Positions 1-8,600 of a stretch of 13,500 nucleotides of DNA are shown here, in pieces. Within the stretch, counting starts at the first letter, position 1; each line of letters starts with the position of its first letter. The DNA is from Glomus cerebriforme. Its lineage: Eukaryota > Glomeromycota > Glomeromycetes > Glomerales > Glomeraceae. The notes below the pieces were generated by a model that was not told the DNA's origin, did not search any database, and saw nothing but the letters and a program-made list of their open reading frames with translations. Position numbers and translations under genes: made by a program. The stretch lies in assembly GCA_003550305.1 (NCBI GenBank), contig QKYT01001267.1:1-13500 (forward strand), in the 5' to 3' direction.

Positions 1-190
1 TGAATATAAAAACGTATCAATTCTGTATACAGTTTTCTTATAGGGAAGGGGCATATAAAATTAAAACTATAGAAGGAAGGATATTAAAACACCAGTGAAT
101 GAGAAATTGTTAAAGGAATACATTGATAGATCAAATTTTGAAGTTATAGATAGAATTTGAAGGGACTCAAATTTTAAGGCGGGGGAAAAC
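1..190 (+). pseudogene. possible 3' tail of an LTR retrotransposon polyprotein with purine tract
   Basis: From about 91 a frame reads TPVNEKLLKEYIDRSNF and continues to about 160 with a stop (TGA near 158). The sequence then runs into GGCGGGGGAAAAC (178-190) and TGTAACC at 191. The arrangement of a decayed C-terminal frame, then a G-rich polypurine tract, then TG is what the 3' end of a Ty3-type retrotransposon looks like just before its 3' LTR. The protein similarity is from my memory of retrotransposon C-termini and is weak; upstream bases 1-90 carry several stops in this frame. Most of the element would lie outside the window to the left. It could equally be a chance arrangement in AT-rich DNA. 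Confidence 0.3.
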
Positions 191-645
191 TGTAACCAAA
201 GATATAGGATAGATCACATAAAGATTACAGTTAATTATAATATTTATAGCATAAGAATTAGCGTTTATATTTTAAATAATTTATTTATAGTTTAGTTTAT
301 TGATGTAATTAGCATATGACTTAATACATAATTTATAGTAGTACAAATATTGTCATCAGGAAGTTTTGAACAGGCGTATAAAGTGTAAATATACGCCATG
401 TATTGTTTAACACCAAAAAAGTGTTGCGCAATGAACTCTTTGTAAACCAACATGATTAAAAACGCATTGTGTAATATGTATAACAACATACAGTAAAATA
501 ATAGCAGTTTAAAAATGTGTATAATAACACTAGATTAGTTAAAAAATGCATATTATTAGTTGAAAAACACATATAAAAATGTTGAAAAATGCGTATAATG
601 ATACAAATTTTAGCATATATTTACTACATTTAATAAATAAAACCA
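191..645. other. gene-free AT-rich stretch; possible LTR start and degraded repeats
   Basis: No coding region is supportable here. If the purine tract before it is real, an LTR would begin at TGTAACC (191) and could end at CATACA near 487-492, but no second LTR is available to test this. The segment about 330-430 resembles, on the opposite strand, the LTR-like repeat at 10615-10770 (shared CATCAGGAAGTTTTGAA at 355-371 and a similar TTGTTTAACAC region near 403). A perfect hairpin lies at 373-397. From about 510 to 600 a loosely repeated word of the type AAAAATGCGTATAATRA occurs several times. Confidence 0.4.
373..397. repeat. perfect 8-bp hairpin
   Basis: GGCGTATA (373-380) is followed by a 9-nt spacer and TATACGCC (390-397), a perfect inverted repeat. 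It is GC-richer than its surroundings. It lies in the fragment related to the LTR-like repeat; no function can be assigned. Confidence 0.5.
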
Positions 646-670
646 TCTATATAAATAAAAATATTTGTGT
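646..670 (+). repeat. candidate Helitron 5' terminus (TC start)
   Basis: TC at 646-647 is preceded by A (645) and followed by TATATAAATAAAAATATTTG, the AT-rich run typical of Helitron 5' ends. Helitrons insert between A and T, so A before TC and T after the 3' CTAG fit together. Two similar starts, at 1184 and 1436, mean this choice rests on likeness only. Confidence 0.35.
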
Positions 671-699
671 GTAACTGTAACGTTTAGATTAACTGTATA

Positions 700-985
700 A
701 ATAAATGCTTTACAATTGTGTAACTTAGTCACATAATATTACATGATATCCAAAAAAGGAAAATTTGTCCCCTATGAAAATTCGATTAAATAGTTACACA
801 AGATTACACAAATTTTCAAAAAAGGAAATTTTATCACCTATGAAAATTTGATCAAATTGTTACATAAGGTTACATAAAATTCTAAAAAAGGAAATAGATG
901 TGCACATGTTTCTGGCCGGAATTAAAAATTATAGTTAAATCTAGCAAAAATTAACATAATTATTACATCACGTGATATTTCAAAT
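700..985. repeat. short tandem units sharing a core with the hAT-like MITEs
   Basis: Two imperfect units of about 65 bp (about 752-816 and 817-881) and a partial third each carry CAAAAAAGGAAAWTTT, then CCTATGAAAATT, then GTTACAYAAGRTTACA. They are followed by GGCCGGAATTAAAAATTAT (from about 914) and CACGTGAT (969-976). The same words occur in the same order inside the hAT-like MITE at about 7197-7332 (GTTACAC, CAAAAAAGGCAATTTT, GAAAATT, GGTTACACAAGATT, TCCGGCTGGAATTATG, CACGTGA). This is either an older related element or a core acquired by both families. No coding potential is seen. Confidence 0.5.
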
Positions 986-1692
986 TGTCTGTTTTAAAGT
1001 AATTTTAAAATTATTTGTATGATTTGTCTAAGTTCTAATTTTATATAGATTATATTATCACTCTTATTTGTTTTTTATCTGATACATCACATAACTTTCT
1101 TTTTTATTAGCAGAATTATAATTATTTCCAATCAATTCATTACTTTTCTTTCATTTAGCATGTCATTATTAATTTCTGTTAAATCTATATAAGAATGTGT
1201 TAAAAAATTGTTTCAATTATATCAATTGAGACACTAACAAATTCTTTTAATTTCCACCGCTTCTTTTTCATTTTTTTTTTGCGAGACCTTGCAAATAGTA
1301 ATAATAAATCTTTTTGTTATATATCTGTTTTTTACTCCCTCTTGCATATTATGTATAGATTTGAAATCACATATTAGCCTTAATGATTTGTTAACTGCAT
1401 TTAATTAATAATAGTAATATAAATAAATATAAAAATCTATATAATTAAAAATTAATTAATAAAAATGGTATGAAATTAATTAACATAAAAATGTAATAAA
1501 ATGTAATTAACATAAATTAAGGTTTACCTGCAATATTTTTCATGTATAATGAACATATTTCTATGAATGATAAAATAATGCTGAGGTGTGAGAACATGAT
1601 TCATATGATAATTATATTTATTTTATGAAATGCGAAGTGTTTCTATATCACGTATGATGTTCAATAGCCATCTAAAACTCTGATGGATTCTG
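986..1692. other. gene-free AT-rich leader inside the presumed Helitron
   Basis: I see no coding region here. The stretch is extremely AT-rich, with homopolymer runs (T-run near 1270), and repeated ATTAATTAA words around 1400-1490. It contains the alternative Helitron 5' start (TC at 1436, preceded by A at 1435) and a second look-alike at 1184. It would be the 5' non-coding part of the Helitron if the 646 start is right, or host DNA up to 1435 if the 1436 start is right. Confidence 0.4.
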
Positions 1693-4273
1693 GACAAATA
1701 ATTGAACTAAGAGAATAACGTCAAAAGAGGTTATGCAAGGAGAGGCAAAACAATTTCAGAAAAAGACAAAAAAATAATAATAATACAGAAAGGATATCAG
1801 AAGTGCTGCGTCATGAATTAGGAAGAATGGATCAAATGTGCATTCATTACCACCTTTACTTGAGCTACCACCATATCTGCTGGATTAATATAATTCATCA
1901 GGATTTGATGCAGATTCATTTCACAAAAATATCAGAGGTTACAACAGTCTCTTAGCATACACATCATTCGAAGCGAATGTAGATAAACAATTTTAGGGAA
2001 GGAACATTTCAAATTTTTGAATTCATGGCCAAGTCTATCATCGTATTGGAACATTACTACTAGAGAAAGGCCATACACCAATGTTTGCTCAACTATACAT
2101 CTATGATACTATACATGAAAATGAAAACTGACACAACATCATACAGGATTTGAATGACAATATTTTACGATACTTAAAGGATATGTTGGATGAGTGCAAT
2201 CCATATATCCAAAGTTTTTGTCAAATAAGAGATCTCATTCAATCAAATGAAACTACTGAAATTTTAATGCTGATTCATAGTGATAGAACGTGAGATCCCT
2301 GTCAGTATAATGCTCTTACGGCTTCTGATGTAGCAGTAATTATAATTGGTGATAGTTATGATGTAAATTCATCTAATCGAGATATTCTTCTAAAGTTACG
2401 TAATGGAGGTCTACAAAAGATATCTGAGTTACATCTATCATATGATCCGCTTTATTATGTACTATTATTCCCAAACGGAGATAATGGTTGGTATATAAAC
2501 TTACCTCTTATAGGAGCTGCAAGGAGAAATAGTATAACTCCAATGCAATTTTATTCCTACAGGCTACAAATTAGAGATGGAGATTGGTTGCAACAAACAG
2601 GCCATTTATACCAACAGTATATTGTTGACCAATATGCTAAGATAGAGCAGCATCGCTTAAATTATCTTAAAATGAACCAATCATCACTTTGAATTGAACT
2701 ATATAAAGGTGCAATAGATGAGCACAAATGTTGGTCATCGTATAATTCTCCCATCATGCATCATTTATTGGTAGACCATATCAAATGTATCAGTTGTATC
2801 AAGACGCGATGGCCATTGTAAGTCACTTTGAAAAGCTGGATCTTTTTGTGACTTTTACATGTAATCCTAAATGGCCGGAGGTTACCAGGGAATTATTACC
2901 TCATCAAAATGCTGCTGATAGGCCTGACTTGACAGTTCACATTTTTCATGTAAAGCTATAGGAACTGCTGAAAGATCTGACTGAAAAACATTGTCTTGGT
3001 AAAATAAGTGCATATGTTTATGTAATAGAATTCCAGAAACATGGTTTACCTTATACGCATATTCTACTCATACTATCACCAGAAGATAAATTACGATTCA
3101 CAGATGATTATGATTCTATTGTTTCTGCTGAGATTCCGTACCCTATAACCCATCCTCTTGCTTATGAGACGGTAGCATCCACCATGATGCATAGTCCATA
3201 TGGTTAAATGAACCCATCCGCACCATGTATGAAGGATGGTGTGTGCCAAAAACATTATCCTAAGTGTTTTCAGGAAACTACTCAAGAAACTGAAAATGGA
3301 TATCCTCTTTACCAAAGAAGAGATAATAGCCGTTTCATTGAAGCTAGAGGTGGATTTTGATTAAACAACAGATGGGTTATATCACACAATGTTGAGTTGG
3401 TTACAAAATATAATGCTCATATTAATGTTGAGATTTACAATTCTATCTTAGCAGTTAAGTATTTATACAAATACATTTACAAAGGTTATGATCATGCAAC
3501 TGTTACCCTTTCTCAATCTAATAATGTTAGTAATCAGCAAATCTCAGCTGAAGCGCCACTTGATAAAATAAAAATGTATCTGGATGCAAGATATGTTTCA
3601 GCTTCAGAAAGCATCTGGAGAATTTTTCATTATAGAATGCATGGTCATTTTTCAAATGTACAAAGACTGGCAGTTCATCTTTCAGGAAATTAACAGGTTA
3701 CTTTTCAAGATGGGAAGAATCTGCGGGATGTTGTAGAACGTGCTAATATAATAACCTTGATAGCTTAGTTTTAGAAAAATAGAAATAATACAGCAGCGCG
3801 TATTTACAAATACATAGACTTCCCAGTTCACTACATTTGGGATATATCTCATCACAAGTGGAATCCTCGAAAAATTGTGACAGGAGCAATTGGAAGGCTT
3901 TACATTTTACAGCCTTCGGAAGGTGAAAGATATTATTTGCGAATCTTGCTTACTCATGTCAATCAAAGGTGCAATTAGCTTTGATGACCTAAAACTGTAA
4001 ATGAATATACATGTCAAAACTTCAAAGAAGTCTGTTCTTTGCTAGGTCTTCTTCAAGATGATGCTGAATAGGATGCATGTTTACATGAAGTGAGTGTGAT
4101 GAAAACAGGATAATAACTTTGCCATCTTTTTGCAATGATTCTTCTTTTCTGCCAGCTGATAGTACCAAAAAATCTATGGAACAATCATAAATTAGCATTA
4201 TGCGAAGATATTTTACACCAAAAATGACAGAACCAATACAGTAATGTGAGTAACACAATTGAATGTAGAGCAC
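1693..4273 (+). pseudogene. decayed Helitron Rep (HUH nuclease) half of RepHel
   Basis: Fragments in several frames follow the family order. These are a basic, Arg/Lys-rich start; ELGRMDQMCIHYH (about 1815-1853) and then PPLLELPPYLLD, with the family's intervening Cys/His stretch missing; YNSLLAYTSFEANVD, HGQVYHRIG, FAQLYIYDT (1930-2110); LHLSYDPLYYVLLFPNGDNGW (about 2430-2492); and FVTFTCNPKWPEV (about 2848-2886). The HUH site reads HGLPYTHIL (3040-3066) where the family has a His-x-His pair, so the first His codon (3052-3054) is now Tyr. A CMKDGVCQKHYPK zinc-type motif (about 3229-3267) and the tyrosine motif KYLYKYIYKGYD (3457-3492) remain. In-frame stops occur at 2959, 3205, 3358 and 3691, with frameshifts near 2750 and 3960. 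The end reaches LCEDILHQK near 4220 and is cut by the nested element. The protein would nick and rejoin DNA in rolling-circle transposition; it cannot be made here. Confidence 0.85.
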
Positions 4274-4792
4274 TAGGACCCCAAAATATATATATAGGTG
4301 TAGGGTCAACAAACGCGTAGCCATAATAGTGATAAATATTGAAGCCAGGTTTTGATTTGCGTATTATTTTGGCTTTTTTTGGTTAAAGACAGGTATTCAT
4401 AATGCGTATTTTTAGTGTATTTTTAGTACTAATTTGGCTGATCAATATTTATTATATAAATAAATAGTTTAATTTTAAATATAACACTTATTTGAGTATT
4501 TCATATTTCAAAAGAAACTTTTATTTCAAATTAATTATCCTAAAATGTAAAGTTAGAAACAATTTACAATTTTTTATTTGAGTAAAAAATTAAAAACATT
4601 AAAAGAAAAGTTGAAAATAATAGCCTAAATCATATGACAACTAGAGGTCAGATGATTAATTTGCTTATTTTTCATGATTATCTGATGTTAAGTACTAATT
4701 TTGCATAGCGATCATATAAAAAACCCTTGCGTAGAGCTATTAGTAAAAAATTCAAAAGTCACCTTACCCCTATATATATATTTCGGGTCCTA
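4274..4792. mobile_element. 519-bp non-autonomous TIR transposon (MITE-like) nested in the Helitron
   Basis: The ends are inverted repeats: TAGGACCC at 4274-4281 and GGGTCCTA at 4785-4792. The similarity extends about 32 bp inwards through an alternating AT run and AGG(T/G)GTA. The flanks are identical: GAGCAC at 4268-4273 and 4793-4798, and the match can be read as up to 8 bp (TAGAGCAC, 4266-4273 and 4791-4798) because the end of the TIR and the target overlap. There is no coding sequence; the interior is AT-rich, with GCGTAT words near 4360 and 4400. Removing the element and one target copy joins the Helitron frame (CRAL then NQLEYYLLSNGKSL). The superfamily is not certain: 6-8 bp duplication and TAGG ends leave hAT, MULE or another DDE group open. 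Confidence 0.85.
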
Positions 4793-4798
4793 GAGCAC

Positions 4799-6381
4799 TT
4801 AACCAATTGGAATATTACCTTCTGTCAAATGGAAAATCACTTAAAGATTTTCTGAATATGCCACTTCCCTCATCAAATATTAATCATAATAGTGAAGATT
4901 TAGATCAACTAATTCATGAAGAGTTATCATATAATACCGTACAATTGGAAAATGAATTACATCAAAATGTTCCTCTCTTAAATGAAGATCAGCATGTTAT
5001 TTATGATGCTATTATACAAGCAGTTAAGCATGATTGTGGATGCTTCTTTATAGATGGACCAGGTGGTACTGGAAAGACATTCCTTTACTCAACTTTATTG
5101 GCAAATGTCAGATCACAAGGCATATTGCATTGGCAGTAACATCTTCTGGAATTGCTGCAGTTTTGATTAGTGATGGCAGAACTGCATACTCTCAGTTCAA
5201 GATTCCAATTAAATTGAATAAATCTTCAACATATAACATTTCACAAAGGAGTAAAGAGGCCTGTTTAATCAACATGATGAAGCTTTTTATTTGGGATGAA
5301 GTACCTATGATGCATAAATTTGCATTTGAGGCAGTTGACTGAACTCTTCGTGATATTACACAAATAAACAAGCCGTTTGGAGAAAAAACTTTGTCTTTGG
5401 AGGTGATTTTTGACAAGTGTTGCCTGTTATACCACATGCACCTCACGCTGAAATTGTCTCTGCAAGTTTGGGTTAATCGTCTGTGTGGAGACACATGAAA
5501 ATCATGAAATTGACAATTAACATGTATCTTCATCAGAATGACAATACCCAAGAGAATCTAAACCAGAGAGATTTTACTGGCTTTTTTTTAAAAATTGGAG
5601 ATGGTAAGTATCTGACCATTTTAGGCATAGAAGACATTATAAAACTTCCTCCAAATATAGTAATGATTAAAGGAGAATTGACAAACCTTATAGATTTTAT
5701 CTATTCAAATTTGATCAAAAATCTGGTAATGTGGATTACATGGTTGGTAGAACTATCCTAACTCTAAAGAACATTGACTTTGAAAAGATTTCAGATATGA
5801 TAATGGATCGATTTCCAGGCAAAATTCATGTATATCCCAGTGCAGACTCAGTAGACTTAACTGAGAATAGCAATGCAGAATAATCTCAACTATATTTATC
5901 TGAATTTTTGAGATCCTTAAGGATTCCTGAGCTTCCTCCTAATGTGAAAGTGGGAATTCCAATTATGCTTATGCGAAACTTAAGCCGATCAGAAGGGCTT
6001 TGCAATGGGATCAGGCTTATTTGTAGAGGGCTTCAAAGCAAAGTAATTGATGCAGAAATTATCACAGGTTCTCACATTGGTAAACGTATTTTCATATCTC
6101 AGATAACGTTAACACTCTCTGACAGTAGTCTCCCATTTGTTTCAAAATGGTGGCAATTCCCAGTGCATATTGCTTTCTCCATGACAATCAATAAGTTACA
6201 AAGCCAGATTTTAAACCAAATGGGTCTCTATTTATCGCAACCAATTTTTTCACATAGTCAGCTATATGTTGCCCTATCAAGAATTACTTCGTACCAGTGT
6301 ACTAAGGTTCTCATAGAAGATAGTAGCGAAGCTTGCCAAACAAAAAATATTGTGTATAATGAAATTTTTCAAAGTCTTTAA
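4799..6381 (+). pseudogene. decayed PIF1-family helicase half of the Helitron RepHel
   Basis: The frame resumes after the nested element with NQLEYYLLSNGKSLKDF. Helicase motifs follow in order. Walker A GPGGTGKT lies at 5056-5079. After a +1/-1 shift near 5120-5140 the text continues as ALAVTSSGIAAVL, GRTAYSQFKIPI and Walker B WDEVPM (5292-5309). Another shift follows, then FGGDF-stop-QVLPVIPHA (about 5397-5443, with the family's Arg codon now TGA). SADSVDLTEN lies at about 5839-5868. The open 5908-6381 segment carries LPPNVKVGIPIMLMRNL, GLCNGIRLI, FPVHIAFSMTINKLQSQ and motif VI LYVALSRITS, ending at TAA 6379-6381. INKLQSQ differs from the usual INKSQGQ, so even the open part has lost conserved residues. 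The helicase would unwind the displaced strand during transposition. It is broken by at least three frameshifts or stops. Confidence 0.88.
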
Positions 6382-6656
6382 TATAATACTATATATATAA
6401 AAGAGTATATACCATTGTTGGTTAGAAATTTGACGTATTTTTATAGATATACTTTCAATATATATAATGCACAATAAAAAATTTTTATTTTAAAGTTAAA
6501 ACTTTATTACTGATTGTGTTACAAATGCTGATTCATAAAATTTCATATTACATGATGCGCTTGATTCTTTCTAACTGGATCAAAAATTTTGCGCAATAAT
6601 AGTTTTTAGTTCCACTGAAATTTTTAACCAATGAACTTGCGAATTATGACTAAAAG
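6382..6656. other. Helitron 3' non-coding region
   Basis: AT-rich sequence between the helicase stop and the terminal hairpin. No coding region is seen. It contains TATATA runs (about 6390-6400 and 6457-6464) and an AATAAA-like poly(A) signal (about 6473-6478) about 95 bp after the stop, a reasonable position for transcript ending in the once-active element. Confidence 0.5.
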
Positions 6657-6684
6657 CCGTTGCAAAGCAACGGGTAGCAACTAG
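6657..6684 (+). repeat. Helitron 3' terminus: hairpin plus CTAG
   Basis: CCGTTGC (6657-6663), loop AAA, GCAACGG (6667-6673) forms a perfect 7-bp stem. Seven bases later comes CTAG (6681-6684), followed by T at 6685. A GC-rich hairpin about 10 nt before CTRR, inserted 5' of T, is the diagnostic transposition terminator of Helitrons. It is the best-preserved functional site of the element. Confidence 0.85.
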
Positions 6685-6797
6685 TTGTTAATTGATTTTA
6701 TTATGTTTAAACTATATTCGTTTATTAAATTACAAATTCTTCCTAGATATACTAACTATGCTATACTAACTAACTATTCAATTCTAATATCCAAATC
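6685..6797. other. short AT-rich spacer
   Basis: Host or older repeat sequence between the Helitron end and the hairpin array. It has repeated ACTAACTA words near 6750-6775 and no coding sign. Confidence 0.4.
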
Positions 6798-6974
6798 AAG
6801 AACCTATAAAAAAGTAACTAAGTTTTGCAGCTAAGTTGCGAAACTTACGTTTCTGACTCCCAAAAACCCAAATTTCAAGGAACAAACTGAATCTACAAAA
6901 AAAAGAAAACATTCAGTTAGAACATTTGTTACAAAACTTACATTTCAGTTTCTCAAGTCCAGGAGCAAACCTAC

Positions 6975-7492
6975 AAAAAAAGTAGTGTTCCGCAGACGAT
7001 TCGGCCGAATTGAATTTAATTCAGATTCGATTCGGATTCGATTCGATTCGATTCGGAATTTTCAAATTTCGAATCGAATCTGAATTTCAGATTTGGATTC
7101 GGTATCGAATCCGAATCGAATCCGAATCGATTCGACCGATTGTTTAATTTTGCCCAAATTTTATAAAGCTGGCCAAAATCGCCTTATTTGGACCTTATGT
7201 AACGTTACACAAACCAAAAAAGGCAATTTTGTTTCTCTCGAAAATTGGAATTTTGGGTTACACAAGATTCCCAAAAAGGCAATTTTCTTGCAGATNATTT
7301 AATTCCGGCTGGAATTATGAATCACGTGACATCGGCATCGAATTCGAACTGAATTCGAATCGAATCCGAATTGATTTAATTTGATTCGTTTGAATATCGA
7401 ATCGAATTTAAACGATTTGTGATTCGATCGAATCGAATTTGAATCTGATTCAATTCGATTCGATTCGATTCGTGCGGAACACTAAAAAAAAG
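6975..7492. repeat. 8-bp target-site duplication pair of MITE copy 1
   Basis: AAAAAAAG at 6975-6982 is repeated exactly at 7485-7492 on either side of the element. Because the target was an A-run of the array unit, the match alone is weaker than in copy 2, but the array unit reads across the join (CTACAAAAAAAG then AAACGTTCAG), which supports it. Confidence 0.8.
6983..7484 (+). mobile_element. hAT-like MITE, copy 1 (502 bp)
   Basis: The ends are a perfect 12-bp inverted repeat, TAGTGTTCCGCA (6983-6994) and TGCGGAACACTA (7473-7484), flanked by an 8-bp duplication. TAGTG fits the YARNG end consensus of hAT transposons, and 8 bp is the hAT target length. The subterminal regions are rich in GATTCG/CGAATC words on both sides. 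The core (about 7140-7335) has the GTTACAC, AAAAAAGGCAATTTT and TCCGGCTGGAATTATG words. There is no transposase, so it would have depended on one supplied elsewhere. One unknown base lies at 7296. Confidence 0.85.
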
Positions 7493-8294
7493 AAACGTTC
7501 AGTTAGAACATTTCTATACAAAGAAAAAAACAAAGTTTGTAACAAAATGAACATTATGAAACTTACATTTCTTTTCTGATTCTGAATTTCCAGAGCTGAA
7601 TCTACAAAAGAAAAGAAACGTTCAGTTAGAATGTTTCTATACAAAGAAAAAAATGAAAAATGAAGTTTGTAATAAAACAAATATTATGAAACTTACGTTT
7701 TGGTTTCCATTTTCAGAGCTGAATCTACAAAAGAAAAGAAATGTTCAGTTAGAACGTTTCTATACAAANAAAAAAAAAATGAAAAACAAAGTTTATAACG
7801 AAACAAACATTATGAAACTTACATTTCAGTTTCTGTTTCTAGAGCCGAATCTATAAAAGAAAAGAAAAATGTTCAGTTAGAATGTTTCTTAAAGAAAAAA
7901 CCTAAAAAAATGAAGTTTCATAATGAAATGAATGTTACAAAACTTACGTTTACAATCCCAATTCACAGAAGCAAACTACAAAAAGAAGAAACGGTTAATT
8001 AGAACGTTTCTAATAAAGAAAGAAAAAATGAAAAAATGAAGTTCATAATGAAGTAATTCATTATAAAACTTACATTTCTTTTCTGATTCTGAATTTCCAG
8101 AGCTGAATCTAAAAAAAAAAAGAAGAATGTTCAGTTAGAACATTTCTTAAAGTAAAAAAAACCAAAAAAAAATGAAGTTTTGCAACAAAATGAACGTTAC
8201 AAAATTATGTTTCAGTTTCCAAGTTCAGGAGCAAACCTACAAAAAAAGAAGAAATGTTTGATTAGAACATTTCTTAAAAAAAACAAAAAAAATG

Positions 8295-8313
8295 AAGTTT
8301 CATTATGAAACTT
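8295..8313. repeat. perfect hairpin of one array unit
   Basis: AAGTTTCAT, one T, ATGAAACTT: a perfect 9-bp inverted repeat representing the second hairpin of the array unit in its tightest form. Confidence 0.7.
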
Positions 8314-8569
8314 ACGTTCTAAAAGAAAATTTTGAAGTTTCAACTTCAAAACTTACTAGATTTTCAAGCTGAAATTGAAAAAAACCTGATCCTATAAAAA
8401 AAAATGAAAAAAAAATGTTAGTACCATTTCTACTAACGATTTTTTAAGTAAATGCATCAGATGGGAATTTCACGAAAAAACTTTTATACCCGAAATGAAA
8501 TCCAAGAACCTATAAGAAAAAAAAAGAAGAAACGTTAAAATGTTTCTATTTAAAAAAATAAAAAAAAGA

Positions 8570-8598
8570 ATGGTAAGTTTTGTTACGAAACTTACCAT
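8570..8598. repeat. perfect 11-bp hairpin at the array end
   Basis: ATGGTAAGTTT (8570-8580), a 7-nt loop, AAACTTACCAT (8588-8598): the longest perfect stem of the array, at its last unit before the 0.7-kb interruption. Confidence 0.75.
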
Positions 8599-8600
8599 TG

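Larger units (their letters stand above)
646..6684 (+). mobile_element. degenerate autonomous-type Helitron (rolling-circle transposon)
   Basis: The element encodes remnants of both halves of a RepHel protein: a Helitron Rep/HUH region (about 1693-4273) and a PIF1-family helicase (about 4799-6381). Its 3' end is well marked: a 7-bp stem hairpin at 6657-6673, seven bases, CTAG at 6681-6684 and then T, matching the Helitron rule of a hairpin close to a terminal CTRR inserted before T. The 5' end is uncertain. ATCTATATAAATAAAAAT at 645 fits the family's TC start after A, with TC at 646-647, and I prefer it; TCTATATAATTAAAA at 1436 is an alternative. With the nested 519-bp element removed, the longer version is about 5.5 kb, ordinary for an autonomous Helitron. 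It is inactive: multiple stops, frameshifts and a lost HUH histidine. Confidence 0.7.
6798..8600. repeat. tandem array of about 120-bp double-hairpin units (interrupted by a MITE)
   Basis: A recurring unit reads roughly: AAACTTACGTTTC, a variable stretch of the type TTTCCAATTTCAGAGC, then GAATCTACAAAAGAAAAG, GAAAYGTTCAGTTAGAACRTTTC split as stem-loop-stem, an A-rich run, ATGAAGTTT and a spacer back to AAACTTAC. The core CAGTTAGAAC or its variants occurs near 6915, 7500, 7620, 7743, 7869, 7993, 8129, 8256 and, more diverged, 8417 and 8535. Spacing is about 117-161 bp once the inserted MITE is discounted; the first unit is short. Most units can form two hairpins, one at GAAAYGTTC/GAACRTTTC and one at AAGTTT/AAACTT. 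There is no coding sense; the open frames in it are products of low-complexity sequence. One ambiguous base lies at 7769. Confidence 0.8.

Noticed and set aside
292..489. Minus-strand open frame of 65 codons
   Set aside because: It lies in repeat-derived AT-rich DNA related to the LTR-like repeat and has no recognisable motif.
1184..1200. Third Helitron-like 5' start (TCTATATAAGAATG)
   Set aside because: The downstream sequence is less like the usual AT-rich TAAAA run than at 646 or 1436.
3091..3315. Minus-strand open frame of 74 codons
   Set aside because: It lies antisense to clear Helitron Rep sequence on the + strand and matches nothing I know.
4022..4324. Minus-strand open frame of 100 codons
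   Set aside because: It spans the junction of the Helitron and the nested MITE antisense to the Rep tail, so it is an accident of the insertion.
5192..5551. Minus-strand open frame of 119 codons
   Set aside because: It is antisense to the helicase Walker B region; the + strand carries the recognisable motifs.
7093..7302. Open frame across the first hAT-like MITE
   Set aside because: It covers simple GATTCG repeats and non-coding core, contains an unknown base, and is not conserved in copy 2.
7450..7856. Open frames on both strands in the hairpin array
   Set aside because: They follow the tandem repeat period; repeated low-complexity units give repeated peptides without a known family.
6798..8600. 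CRISPR-like array
   Set aside because: Units are about 120 bp, diverged along their whole length and lack short conserved repeats with unique spacers; the sequence is eukaryotic transposon-rich DNA.
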